Shown in pieces: positions 1-5,450 of a stretch of DNA of 5,450 nucleotides. The stretch's first letter is position 1, and each line of letters opens with the position of its first letter. The position numbers were made by a program, and so were the translations under genes. The stretch spans positions 1 to 5,450 of the forward strand of contig JAAYAO010000520.1 in the NCBI GenBank assembly GCA_012719335.1, written 5' to 3'. The notes under the pieces were generated by a model, which ran no database searches, had not been told where the DNA came from, and saw only the letters and a program-made list of their open reading frames with translations. The DNA comes from Propionibacterium sp. Lineage in GTDB: Bacteria; Actinomycetota; Actinomycetes; Propionibacteriales; Propionibacteriaceae.

Positions 1-1136
1 GACATCACCACGCGCTGAATCTGGTTGGTGCCCTCGTAGATCTGGGTGATCTTGGCGTCGCGCATGTACCGCTCCACGGCGAAGTCGGTGGTGTAGCCGT
101 AGCCGCCGAACAACTGGACCGCGTTGGTGGTGACCTCCATCGCCACGTCGGAGGCAAAGCACTTCGACGCCGAGGAGATGAACCCGAGATCGGGCTCGCC
201 ACGCTCGGCGCGTGCGGCCGCGGTGTACACCATCAGCCGGGCTGCCTCGATCTTCATCGCCATATCGGCGAGCATGAACTGCAGGGCCTGGAATTCCGAC
301 AGGGCCTTGCCGAACTGGCGCCGCTCCTGCACGTACCCCAGGGCATAGTCCAAGGCGCCCTGGGCGATGCCGAGTGCTTGCGCCCCGATGGTGATCCGGG
401 TGTGGTCGAGGGTGGCGAGCGCGATCTTCAGGCCCTCCCCCTCGTTGCCGATCATCCGGTCACCGGGAATACGGCAACCGTCGAAGAGCAGTTCGCGGGT
501 GGGTGAGCCCTTGATGCCGAGTTTGCGCTCCTTCTCCCCCACGGCGAAACCGGGGTCGGACGCCTCGACCACGAACGCCGACACGTTCGCCCCCCGTCGG
601 CCATCCGGATCGGTTACCGCGAACACCGTGTAGAACTGCGATTCGCCGGCGTTGGTGATCCACGACTTCTGACCGTCCAGGATCCAGTCGTCGCCGTCGC
701 GGCGGGCCCGGGTCTTCATCGACGCGGTGTCGGAACCGGCCTCGCGCTCGGACAGGCCGTAGCTGAACATGGCCTCGCCGGCGGCCAGCGGGGTGAGGTA
801 CTTGCGCTTGAGATCGTCGTTGCCGGCCAGGATCACCGGGAGTGATCCGAGCTTGTTCACCGCGGGGATCAGCGCCGACGAGGCGCACATCCGGGCCACC
901 TCCTCGATCACGATGCAGGTGGCCAGTGCATCCGCGCCGACCCCGCCGTACTCCTCGGCGACGTGCGGGGCGTGAAAGTCCGCCGCGGTCAGGGCCTCCA
1001 GCGCCTGCTGCGGAAAGGACGACATACGGTCGGCCTCCGCTGCGTGCGGGGCGATCTGCTCCTCGGCCAAAGACCGGATGATGGAGCGGAACTCCTCGTG
1101 TTCCTCAGAGGTGCGAAACAGATCGAAATCGCTCAC
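1..1136 (-). CDS. Acyl-CoA dehydrogenase, FadE25-like (3' end cut by window edge)
   Basis: FAD-dependent acyl-CoA dehydrogenase, which introduces a trans-2 double bond into an acyl-CoA thioester and passes electrons to electron-transfer flavoprotein in the cytoplasm. 378 residues are visible, ending in IYEGTNQIQRVVM, so probably fewer than about 15 C-terminal residues are missing. The first family signature is at residues 127-139 (GLSEREAGSDTAS), the second at about 341-360 (QLFGGYGYTTD...RYMRD), and Glu368 in YEGT is the expected catalytic base. From memory it closely resembles mycobacterial FadE25, including the SFDLF-type N-terminus and the LATLDHTR and EVTTNAVQLFGG stretches, but the neighbourhood is not that of fadE25, so it is probably a paralog. 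The GTG start at 1136 overlaps the tautomerase stop by 4 bp (GTGA) and follows a strong purine-rich ribosome binding site. Chain-length preference cannot be read from the sequence. Family call is very secure; the pathway role is inferred from the neighbours. Confidence 0.96.
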   Translation of the reverse strand, partial: MSDFDLFRTSEEHEEFRSIIRSLAEEQIAPHAAEADRMSSFPQQALEALTAADFHAPHVAEEYGGVGADALATCIVIEEVARMCASSALIPAVNKLGSLPVILAGNDDLKRKYLTPLAAGEAMFSYGLSEREAGSDTASMKTRARRDGDDWILDGQKSWITNAGESQFYTVFAVTDPDGRRGANVSAFVVEASDPGFAVGEKERKLGIKGSPTRELLFDGCRIPGDRMIGNEGEGLKIALATLDHTRITIGAQALGIAQGALDYALGYVQERRQFGKALSEFQALQFMLADMAMKIEAARLMVYTAAARAERGEPDLGFISSASKCFASDVAMEVTTNAVQLFGGYGYTTDFAVERYMRDAKITQIYEGTNQIQRVVM

Positions 1137-1555
1137 GACGTTCCTTCCTTTCCTGCCGCGCGGGCTTCGATTTCCTGGCGGCGCAACACGGCCGCAGGCA
1201 TGCCGGCGATGCCCCAGTCGTCGGGGTCGACCGGCACGATCTGGCCCCGCACGTACGACAGGTCCACCTGCAGAACGTCGGCGAGCAGCTGCGAGATCTG
1301 TTTCAGCAACTCCTGCCGTTGTTCGGTGGACCGGTCGGCGAAGACCAGGACGGTGAAGAAGGGAGCGGCAGCGCCACCGTCGGCGCAGTTCACCCCCGCG
1401 ACGGTCACCGCCTCAGGGGCGTGATCGACGACGAACACTCGGATGCGCTCGACCGGGGCGTCGAGCACGGTGGCGTAGATGTCGGTGACCTCGGCGCCGA
1501 GTCGGCGGCGTTGCTCGGCGGTCGCGCCGACCACATGCAGATGGGCTACGGGCAT
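1133..1555 (-). CDS. Fused two-domain tautomerase (4-oxalocrotonate tautomerase superfamily)
   Basis: 140-residue protein made of two head-to-tail copies of the ~60-residue beta-alpha-beta 4-OT fold. Half 1 spans residues 2-62 and starts with PVAHLHVV after the initiator Met, whose removal would expose Pro as the catalytic N-terminal amine. Half 2 starts at Pro65 (PFFTVLVFADRS) and aligns without gaps to 4-OT: Pro65, Arg75, Arg103 and Trp114 fall at 4-OT positions 1, 11, 39 and 50. Half 1 keeps an Arg (Arg39) in the IRV motif but has no Arg11 equivalent. The motif DPDDWGIAG (110-118) matches the family's WGIGG-like segment. In meta-cleavage pathways 4-OT converts 2-hydroxymuconate to 2-oxo-3-hexenedioate, and the aldolase and acylating dehydrogenase upstream fit this. 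Fused members of this superfamily also include dehalogenases and hydratases, so the substrate is open. It ends with a 4-bp overlap with the acyl-CoA dehydrogenase start. A GAAGGA ribosome binding site lies 5 nt before the ATG. Confidence 0.9.
   Translation of the reverse strand: MPVAHLHVVGATAEQRRRLGAEVTDIYATVLDAPVERIRVFVVDHAPEAVTVAGVNCADGGAAAPFFTVLVFADRSTEQRQELLKQISQLLADVLQVDLSYVRGQIVPVDPDDWGIAGMPAAVLRRQEIEARAAGKEGTS
1141..1153 (-). promoter_or_regulatory. Ribosome binding site of the acyl-CoA dehydrogenase
   Basis: On the minus strand this reads GGAAAGGAAGGAA, ending 4 nt before the GTG at 1136. It lies inside the 3' end of the tautomerase gene. It supports GTG as the true start, since the first ATG-initiated version would lose the conserved N-terminal helix. 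Confidence 0.7.
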
Positions 1556-1560
1556 GACAA

Positions 1561-1566
1561 TCCTTC
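1561..1566 (-). promoter_or_regulatory. Ribosome binding site of the tautomerase
   Basis: Minus-strand GAAGGA followed by 5 nt and the ATG at 1555. It fixes the start so that Pro becomes residue 2, which the tautomerase mechanism needs. Confidence 0.65.
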
Positions 1567-1594
1567 ACGACGGGGACGGTTCGGGGCGCGTCCG

Positions 1595-1622
1595 GTGGTT
1601 GGTTCTGGTGATCGTGGTTGGT
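1595..1622. repeat. Short direct repeat GTGGTTGGT, two copies
   Basis: GTGGTTGGT occurs at 1595-1603 and again at 1614-1622, 19 bp apart, inside a T/G-rich stretch 40-67 bp upstream of the tautomerase start. It could be a degenerate repeat or a protein-binding site; nothing else in the sequence decides this. Confidence 0.35.
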
Positions 1623-1634
1623 GCGGAGAGGGAC

Positions 1635-1775
1635 TTCGACAAGCTCAGTCGAGCTTCGACAGGCCCGAGGGTTCGGGTTGGCACGGCTTCGACGGGCTCG
1701 GCCCACGGGTTCGGGTTGGCACGCCTTCGACGGGCTCGGCCCACGGGTTCGGGTTGGCACGCCTTCGACAGGTTC
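1635..1775. repeat. Five copies of a TTCGACRRGYYC motif
   Basis: The 12-bp motif TTCGAC followed by AAGCTC, AGGCCC, GGGCTC, GGGCTC or AGGTTC starts at 1635, 1655, 1688, 1726 and 1764, all in the same orientation, with steps of 20, 33, 38 and 38 bp. Between the first two copies, 1648-1660 (GTCGA-GCT-TCGAC) is a small palindrome. From memory, TTCGACAAGCTCAG and its complement are a common interspersed intergenic repeat in several actinobacterial genera; this is recollection, not a search result. Confidence 0.8.
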
Positions 1776-1782
1776 GACCCGA
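1669..1782. repeat. 38-bp tandem repeat, about three copies
   Basis: Units begin at 1669, 1707 and 1745, each opening with GGGTTCGGGTTGGCACG. Units 1 and 2 differ at a single base (GGC versus GCC before TTCGAC). Unit 3 matches unit 2 for the first 25 bases or so and then diverges into the end of the SDR gene region. Each full unit contains a small hairpin GGGC-TCG-GCCC. The array occupies most of the 236-bp spacer between the SDR-like gene and the tautomerase gene, the only non-overlapping junction in the operon. There is no credible gene here: the open frames on both strands across it just repeat short peptides. Confidence 0.9.
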
Positions 1783-1791
1783 GTACCGAGC

Positions 1792-2556
1792 TCAACCGAT
1801 GCCGTGCCGGACACCGCCGTCGGGGTACAGCACGCTGCCGTGCAGGGCGGCGGACTGCGGGGCCAGCATCATCTCGACCAACCAGGCGACCTCGTCGACG
1901 GTCGGCAGCCGGCCGAGCGAGGTCTTCGCCACGTACTCGGCGTAGACCTCGTCGTAGCTGCGACCGGCTTCCTCGGCACGCCGGCGGGCCATCGCATGCA
2001 GGCGCGGTGTGTCCAACGGGCCGGGGGCGATGGTGGCGGTGACCACCCCGCGCGGTCCGTACAGCCGGGCGACCTGGCGCATCAGGTTGGCCAGTGCGGA
2101 GTTGACCGTGCCGGGTCCGGCGTCCATCGGACCGGGTTCGAACCCGAGCGAGCCGCCGATGGCGATGAACCTGGCTCCCTCGCCGAACCTGTTCCGCACC
2201 GCCTGCAGCAGGCGCACCGGTCCGGCGACCTTCACGTTGGCGGCCTCGGCCAACGCCGAGGGACGAATGTCGTCGACCGATCCGGTCACAGCGAGCCCAC
2301 CGCTGAACAGGGCGAGGCGCACCGTCCGGTCACCGACGGCAGCCGAGATCGTGTCGACGGCCTCGTCGGCGGAGATGTCGGCCACACACGGTTCGACGTT
2401 GGGCAGGTCGCCGGCCAGCGCGGTCAGCGCATCGGCGCCCCGACCCACCGCGATCACCGGTAGCGCGGCACTGATCCGCTCGGTCACCGCCCGGCCGAGG
2501 GCACCGGAGGCACCGACGATGACGGCGACCTCCCCGGTGCGACCGGCCTCGGTCAT
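1792..2556 (-). CDS. Short-chain dehydrogenase/reductase-like protein with a degenerate active site
   Basis: 254-residue Rossmann-fold protein of normal SDR length. Residues 10-21 (VAVIVGASGALG) form the first beta strand and a GxxGxxG nucleotide-binding loop. FSGGLAV (84-90) replaces the usual NNAG segment, Asn107 matches the tetrad Asn, and Ser136 in IGGSLG matches the catalytic Ser. IAPGPLDTP (176-184) is the PG motif, and YPDGG (244-248) is the typical C-terminus. The catalytic YxxxK is absent: there is no Tyr or Lys at all between residues 110 and 165, and alignment on the following helix (SALANL) places Pro148 and Asn152 at those positions. It may bind NAD(P) without classical hydride chemistry, or use other residues. 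The ATG at 2556 overlaps the aldolase stop (ATGA), and the GASGALG motif starts 14 residues later. A longer open frame to 2826 is only the aldolase gene read in another frame. Role in the pathway is unknown. Confidence 0.9.
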   Translation of the reverse strand: MTEAGRTGEVAVIVGASGALGRAVTERISAALPVIAVGRGADALTALAGDLPNVEPCVADISADEAVDTISAAVGDRTVRLALFSGGLAVTGSVDDIRPSALAEAANVKVAGPVRLLQAVRNRFGEGARFIAIGGSLGFEPGPMDAGPGTVNSALANLMRQVARLYGPRGVVTATIAPGPLDTPRLHAMARRRAEEAGRSYDEVYAEYVAKTSLGRLPTVDEVAWLVEMMLAPQSAALHGSVLYPDGGVRHGIG

Positions 2557-3575
2557 CGCGCCTTGGCCATTTCGGAGGCGATGTCGATGATCATGTCCTC
2601 CTGGCCACCGATGATGCCGCGGCGACCCAGTTCGAGCAGGATGTCGCGTCCGGGCAAGCCGAACCGGGCGGCAGCCCGCTTGGTCGGGTGGAAGAAGGTG
2701 GAGTAGACGCCCGCGTAGCCGAGCAGCAGGGCGGTCTCGTCGACAATCTGCGGGTCCCTCATCAACGGGGCGAGCACCTGTTCTGCGGTGTCGACCAACG
2801 GCCAGAGGTTCGCCCCGGTCTCCCAACCGGCCCGTTCGAGCGTGGCGGCGAGTACCTCGGTCTGGGCGTTGCCGGCGCTGGCGCCCAGGCCGCGCAACGA
2901 TCCGTCCACCACGGTGGCTCCGGCCTCCAGGCCGGCGAGCACGTTGCCGATCGCCACGCCGAGGTTGTTGTGCGTGTGCACCCCGAGCGTCTGGTCGGGC
3001 ATCGCCGCGCGCAACGCGCGCACCCGCTCGGCAACCATGTCGGGCACCATGTACCCGGCCGAGTCGACGCAGTAGACGACGTCGGCGCCGTACGAGCCGA
3101 GTTTGGCACCCTGCTCGGCCAACGGTTCGGCCTCGAGCTTGTGGCTCATCATCAGGAAGGACATCACCCGCAGGCCCTTGTCCTTGGCGTACTGGATCGG
3201 CTGCTCACCGCAGTCGGCCTCGGTGCAGTGCACCGCGACCCGGACGGTGGTGATGCCGGCCTCGATGCAGGCGTCCAGTTCGGGCAGGGTGGCGATGCCC
3301 GGCACGTACAGCACGGCGATGGACGCGTTCTCGACCGAGTCGACGGCCGCGCGGACGTACTCGGTGTCGGTGTGGGCCGCCTGCCCGTAGTTGACCGACG
3401 AGGCGCCGATACCCAAGCCGTGGGCCACCTCGATCGTGCCGATGCCACCGGCGTCCAGCCCCGCGGCGATCTCGGCCACGTTCTGCGCGGTGAACTTGTG
3501 GGACACCGACGACATGCCGTCGCGCAGGGTGGTGTCGACCATCTCGATCCGGGGACGAGTGGAATTGGTGCTCAT
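2553..3575 (-). CDS. 4-hydroxy-2-oxovalerate aldolase-like protein (DmpG/BphI/MhpE/HsaF family), His-to-Ser variant
   Basis: Class II pyruvate aldolase expected to split a 4-hydroxy-2-oxoacid into pyruvate and an aldehyde, which is channelled to the partner acylating dehydrogenase. The 340 residues match family length. Landmarks: DTTLRDG (14-20) with Arg18 and metal ligand Asp19; IEVAHG (48-53); HCTEAD (116-121); FLMMSHK (140-146); the metal-binding HTH at His200 and His202; [13 protein letters not shown] (224-236); GYAGVYS (286-292) with Tyr291; and the C-terminal [16 protein letters not shown]. Two differences stand out. Ser22 replaces the His directly after the RDG(S/M) motif (His21 in DmpG, His20 in BphI), the proposed catalytic base, and HTHNN replaces HAHHN. 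The gene overlaps the dehydrogenase upstream and the SDR-like gene downstream by 4 bp each, matching the co-translated aldolase-dehydrogenase pairs of known meta-pathways. Family membership is secure; exact substrate and activity are not. Confidence 0.93.
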   Translation of the reverse strand: MSTNSTRPRIEMVDTTLRDGMSSVSHKFTAQNVAEIAAGLDAGGIGTIEVAHGLGIGASSVNYGQAAHTDTEYVRAAVDSVENASIAVLYVPGIATLPELDACIEAGITTVRVAVHCTEADCGEQPIQYAKDKGLRVMSFLMMSHKLEAEPLAEQGAKLGSYGADVVYCVDSAGYMVPDMVAERVRALRAAMPDQTLGVHTHNNLGVAIGNVLAGLEAGATVVDGSLRGLGASAGNAQTEVLAATLERAGWETGANLWPLVDTAEQVLAPLMRDPQIVDETALLLGYAGVYSTFFHPTKRAAARFGLPGRDILLELGRRGIIGGQEDMIIDIASEMAKAR

Positions 3576-4465
3576 CGGGCGGCTCCTTCCAGGACGGGCG
3601 TGGTGGCAATGTCCTCGGCCGCCAAGACCTCGGCGACCTGGGTTGCGGCGGCGGTGATGATGTCGAGGTTGCCCGCGTAGGTGGGCAGGAAGTCACCGGC
3701 GCCGGCGATTTCGACCATCACGGTGACCAGGTCACCGTCGACGTCGACCAGCTTCAGTTCGTAGCCGGGCACGTACTGCTGTACCTGGGCGATCATGTCC
3801 TCGACGGCTCGCTCGATGGTCGGCTTGTCGGGCTTGCGCACCTTGGCGTAGATCGTGTCGCGCATGTTCATCGGCGGCTCGGCCGGATTGATCACCGCGA
3901 TCGCCTTGGCCCGCGGCACACCGGCGACCTTGGCCAGGGCGGCGGCGGTCTTGACGTTGAACTCCGACAGGTTCTGCCGGGTTCCGGGGCCGACGCTCTT
4001 GCTGGCCAGCGCGGCGACGATCTCGCCGTACTCGGCCTCGGCGGCCTGGTTGACCGCCCACAGAATCGGAATGGTTGCCTGTCCGGCGCAACTGATCAGG
4101 TTCAGGTTGGGCGCGCCCAGGTGTTCGCGCAGGTTCACCGACGGGACGACGTGGGGACCGACCGAGGCCGGCGTCATGTCGATCGCGGTGATGCCGGCCG
4201 CGGCGTAGCGCGGAGCAGCGGCGGCGTGCACCGAGGCCGAGGTGGCCTCGAAGACCAGATCGACGGATCGCTCCCCCGACAACAGCCAGTCGATGCCCTC
4301 GGCCGAGGTCTCCAGTCCGGCTTCCTTGGCCCGGGCCAATCCCTCGCTCTTGGGATCGATGCCGACCATGGCAACCGGACGCACGTTCTGGCTGCGCATC
4401 AGCTTGTACATCATGTCGGTACCGATATTTCCCGAGCCGACGATGGCGGCGGTTTTGATACTCAT
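3572..4465 (-). CDS. Acetaldehyde dehydrogenase (acylating), DmpF/BphJ/MhpF/HsaG family
   Basis: Oxidises an aldehyde to acyl-CoA with NAD+ and CoA (EC 1.2.1.10 type), acting as the partner of the aldolase in a channelling complex. At 297 residues it is slightly shorter than the usual 300-315. Residues 6-15 ([10 protein letters not shown]) are the Rossmann glycine loop. [18 protein letters not shown] (95-112) is a family hallmark. Cys126 in [11 protein letters not shown] is the catalytic thiol, followed by [13 protein letters not shown] (157-169) and [13 protein letters not shown] (193-205), both family hallmarks. It is the first gene of the minus-strand operon, has a GGGAGGGG ribosome binding site, and its TGA overlaps the aldolase ATG (ATGA). 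The aldehyde may be acetaldehyde, propionaldehyde or longer; the acyl-CoA dehydrogenase further down the operon leans toward a longer chain, but this is inference. Confidence 0.95.
   Translation of the reverse strand: MSIKTAAIVGSGNIGTDMMYKLMRSQNVRPVAMVGIDPKSEGLARAKEAGLETSAEGIDWLLSGERSVDLVFEATSASVHAAAAPRYAAAGITAIDMTPASVGPHVVPSVNLREHLGAPNLNLISCAGQATIPILWAVNQAAEAEYGEIVAALASKSVGPGTRQNLSEFNVKTAAALAKVAGVPRAKAIAVINPAEPPMNMRDTIYAKVRKPDKPTIERAVEDMIAQVQQYVPGYELKLVDVDGDLVTVMVEIAGAGDFLPTYAGNLDIITAAATQVAEVLAAEDIATTPVLEGAAR
3583..3590 (-). promoter_or_regulatory. Ribosome binding site of the aldolase
   Basis: Minus-strand GGAAGGAG ends 7 nt before the ATG at 3575. It lies within the last codons of the dehydrogenase gene, so the aldolase can be translated both by its own site and by coupling. 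Confidence 0.75.
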
Positions 4466-4470
4466 GAGTG

Positions 4471-4478
4471 CCCCTCCC
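4471..4478 (-). promoter_or_regulatory. Ribosome binding site of the acylating dehydrogenase
   Basis: Minus-strand GGGAGGGG ends 5 nt before the ATG at 4465 and supports this start; the glycine loop begins only ten residues later, as in the family. Confidence 0.75.
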
Positions 4479-4491
4479 TGCAGTTGATCCG

Positions 4492-4497
4492 ACCCTA
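4492..4497 (-). promoter_or_regulatory. Possible -10 box of the catabolic operon
   Basis: Minus-strand TAGGGT matches the TAnnnT pattern of actinobacterial -10 boxes and would place transcription start about 20 nt before the dehydrogenase ATG. No convincing -35 element is seen at the proper distance, which would fit a promoter that depends on an activator. Weak evidence. Confidence 0.3.
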
Positions 4498-4522
4498 GGA
4501 GCGAGCACGGGCGGTGTGCGGC

Positions 4523-4562
4523 GCGATCCGCCCCGGCCGAACAGGACCCCGGTTCGGATCGC
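4523..4562. promoter_or_regulatory. Inverted repeat with 8-bp arms in the divergent promoter region
   Basis: GCGATCCG (4523-4530) and CGGATCGC (4555-4562) are perfect inverted arms 24 bp apart. Nested inside is a second inverted pair, CCGAAC (4537-4542) and GTTCGG (4552-4557). Either may be part of an operator or form a cruciform; GC-rich DNA gives some such pairs by chance. Confidence 0.45.
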
Positions 4563-4565
4563 CCC

Positions 4566-4582
4566 GTTCGGGGATACCGAAC
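4566..4582. promoter_or_regulatory. Candidate IclR-family operator palindrome
   Basis: GTTCGGGGATACCGAAC is a perfect palindrome with 6-bp arms and a 5-bp centre. Known IclR regulators of aromatic catabolism such as PcaR bind GTTCG/CGAAC-type palindromes of 15-17 bp, as recalled. It sits between the divergent regulator and the catabolic operon, about 100 bp from each start codon, upstream of the likely promoter of the operon. This favours an activator site; binding by the neighbouring regulator is inferred. Confidence 0.6.
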
Positions 4583-4664
4583 AGGCCCTCGCTCCTGATC
4601 GGGTTCGAGACTGGCCCTGAGAAAGCGAATTCAGGCAGAATGGATACTCGGTCGCGGTACCAAT

Positions 4665-4669
4665 GGAGG
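4665..4669 (+). promoter_or_regulatory. Possible ribosome binding site of the IclR regulator
   Basis: GGAGG lies 14 nt before the ATG at 4684, longer than the usual 5-9 nt. It overlaps another in-frame ATG at 4663-4665, so the two readings compete: either GGAGG serves the 4684 start, or the protein begins at 4663 with seven more residues (MEVSANT) and no visible site. Confidence 0.4.
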
Positions 4670-4683
4670 TGTCGGCAAACACG

Positions 4684-5450
4684 ATGGCTACCTTGAACAC
4701 TCTCGAGAAGGCAGGACGGGTGCTCGACCTGTTCACCCGCGCGAATCCCGAGTGGCGGGTGACCGAGGTCGCCACCGAACTCGGCTGGCCACGCTCAAGC
4801 GCGCACGCCCTGTTGTCGAGTCTGGTCGATATCGGAATCCTGATGTGGCGCCCCGGCGGCCGATACCGGATCGGGTGGCGAATCATGGAGCTGTCCGAGA
4901 TCCAACGGCTGACCCTGGACCTGCGCAGCACCGCCCAGCCGGTGTTGGAGCGGCTGGTCGACCGGTTCGGGGAGACGGTTCACCTGGGTGTGCGCGAGCA
5001 GTACCACGTCCTGTATCTGGACAAGTTCCGCGGCACCCACAACGTGGTGGTGCAAGGCTCTCCCGTCGGTTCGCGTGCGGTACCGCACTGCACCGGGCTG
5101 GGCAAGGTGATCATGGCCGGCAACGACGCCGACGAACTGGACGACTACCTGAAACGCGTGCCGTTGCGGAAGTTCACCGAGGCGACAATCACCGACCCGA
5201 AGAAGTTTCTCGCCGAGATCGCGACCATCCGCCGGCAGGGCTACGCCTACGACCGCGGTGAGGCGATCGACGGGTTGTTCTGTGTCGCCGCCCCGGTGCG
5301 GGACGATCTGGGTCAGGTGGTCGCGGCGATCAGCATCAGCGCCCCGCAGGATCGGTTCGAGCGGCTGCAGACCGAGTACACCAAGGGTGCGGTCGAGGCG
5401 GCCGGCGAGATCAGCCGGATGCTGGTCGATTCGCGGTTGGACACCGAGGA
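4684..5450 (+). CDS. IclR-family transcriptional regulator (3' end cut by window edge)
   Basis: DNA-binding regulator with a winged helix-turn-helix and an effector-binding domain. 255 residues are visible without a stop; family length is about 250-270, so nearly the whole protein is present. Residues 5-20 (NTLEKAGRVLDLFTRA) form the first helix, and the recognition region is about 24-52 (WRVTEVATELGWPRSSAHALLSSLVDIGI). PHCTGLGKVIMA (134-145) and GYAYDRGEAIDGLFCVAAPV (186-205) are the effector-domain hallmarks; the second matches the IclR signature apart from its last aromatic position. It is divergent from the catabolic operon with 218 bp between start codons, the usual arrangement for a local regulator responding to a pathway substrate or intermediate. 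Start at 4684 is chosen for the GGAGG upstream; an in-frame ATG at 4663 is an equal rival. Whether it activates or represses cannot be told from sequence. Confidence 0.93.
   Translation, partial: MATLNTLEKAGRVLDLFTRANPEWRVTEVATELGWPRSSAHALLSSLVDIGILMWRPGGRYRIGWRIMELSEIQRLTLDLRSTAQPVLERLVDRFGETVHLGVREQYHVLYLDKFRGTHNVVVQGSPVGSRAVPHCTGLGKVIMAGNDADELDDYLKRVPLRKFTEATITDPKKFLAEIATIRRQGYAYDRGEAIDGLFCVAAPVRDDLGQVVAAISISAPQDRFERLQTEYTKGAVEAAGEISRMLVDSRLDTE

Noticed and set aside
1694..1704. Intrinsic terminator from the GGGC-TCG-GCCC hairpin
   Set aside because: The stem is only 4 bp and no T-run follows on either strand.
1669..1782. CRISPR array
   Set aside because: Units are contiguous and nearly identical over all 38 bp with no unique spacers, and there are no cas genes.
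1565..1945. Repetitive small proteins encoded across the tandem repeat on both strands
   Set aside because: The repeated peptides (such as GSGWHAFDG) follow directly from the DNA repeat, appear in several frames on both strands, and have no supported start or family.
2557..2826. N-terminal extension of 90 residues on the SDR-like protein
   Set aside because: The extension reads the aldolase gene in another frame and is Arg-rich; the ATG at 2556 gives normal SDR length and an ATGA overlap.
2688..3680. Plus-strand open frame of 330 codons
   Set aside because: It is antisense to the aldolase, rich in Val/Gly/His/Arg as expected for the complement of a high-GC gene, and has no recognisable motif.
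4494..4499. CCTAGG palindrome as an operator
   Set aside because: Six bases alone are too short to support a binding site and it overlaps the possible -10 box by chance as easily as by design.
3732..4931. Long minus-strand open frame of 399 codons across the dehydrogenase and the divergent intergenic region
   Set aside because: It is Arg/Gly/Pro-rich without domain features and is an out-of-frame shadow of the dehydrogenase and regulator genes, whose own frames carry full family motifs.

Overview
This is a high-GC window whose protein styles (a FadE25-like acyl-CoA dehydrogenase, a fused tautomerase, an IclR regulator) fit an actinobacterium, most likely of the Mycobacteriales (Gordonia, Rhodococcus, Nocardia or Mycobacterium type). 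That assignment is inference from protein character and base composition. No rRNA, tRNA, CRISPR array or insertion sequence was seen.

Layout: five genes on the minus strand form what looks like one catabolic operon, read from right to left. They are an acylating aldehyde dehydrogenase (4465-3572), a 4-hydroxy-2-oxovalerate-type aldolase (3575-2553), a short-chain dehydrogenase-like protein (2556-1792), a 236-bp spacer with 38-bp tandem repeats, a fused two-domain tautomerase (1555-1133) and an acyl-CoA dehydrogenase (1136 to beyond base 1). Three of the junctions are 4-bp stop/start overlaps. On the plus strand an IclR-family regulator starts at about 4684 (or 4663) and runs off the right edge. 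The 218-bp divergent intergenic region holds a perfect GTTCGG-N5-CCGAAC palindrome and further half-sites, a good candidate operator.

How the genes may work together: the aldolase and acylating dehydrogenase are the classic last two steps of aromatic meta-cleavage. A 4-hydroxy-2-oxoacid is split to pyruvate plus an aldehyde, and the aldehyde is channelled to acyl-CoA. A 4-oxalocrotonate-type tautomerase fits the dehydrogenase/decarboxylase branch of the same route. The acyl-CoA dehydrogenase could oxidise an acyl-CoA longer than acetyl-CoA, hinting at an alkyl-substituted substrate. No ring-cleavage dioxygenase, hydratase or decarboxylase lies in the window, so the true substrate is not visible.

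Most notable points: the aldolase has Ser where the family has its catalytic His; the SDR-like protein lacks both the catalytic Tyr and Lys; the tautomerase keeps Pro-1 in its first half while the 4-OT Arg11/Arg39/aromatic-50 set sits in its second half; and the operator-like array carries half-sites 40 bp apart.
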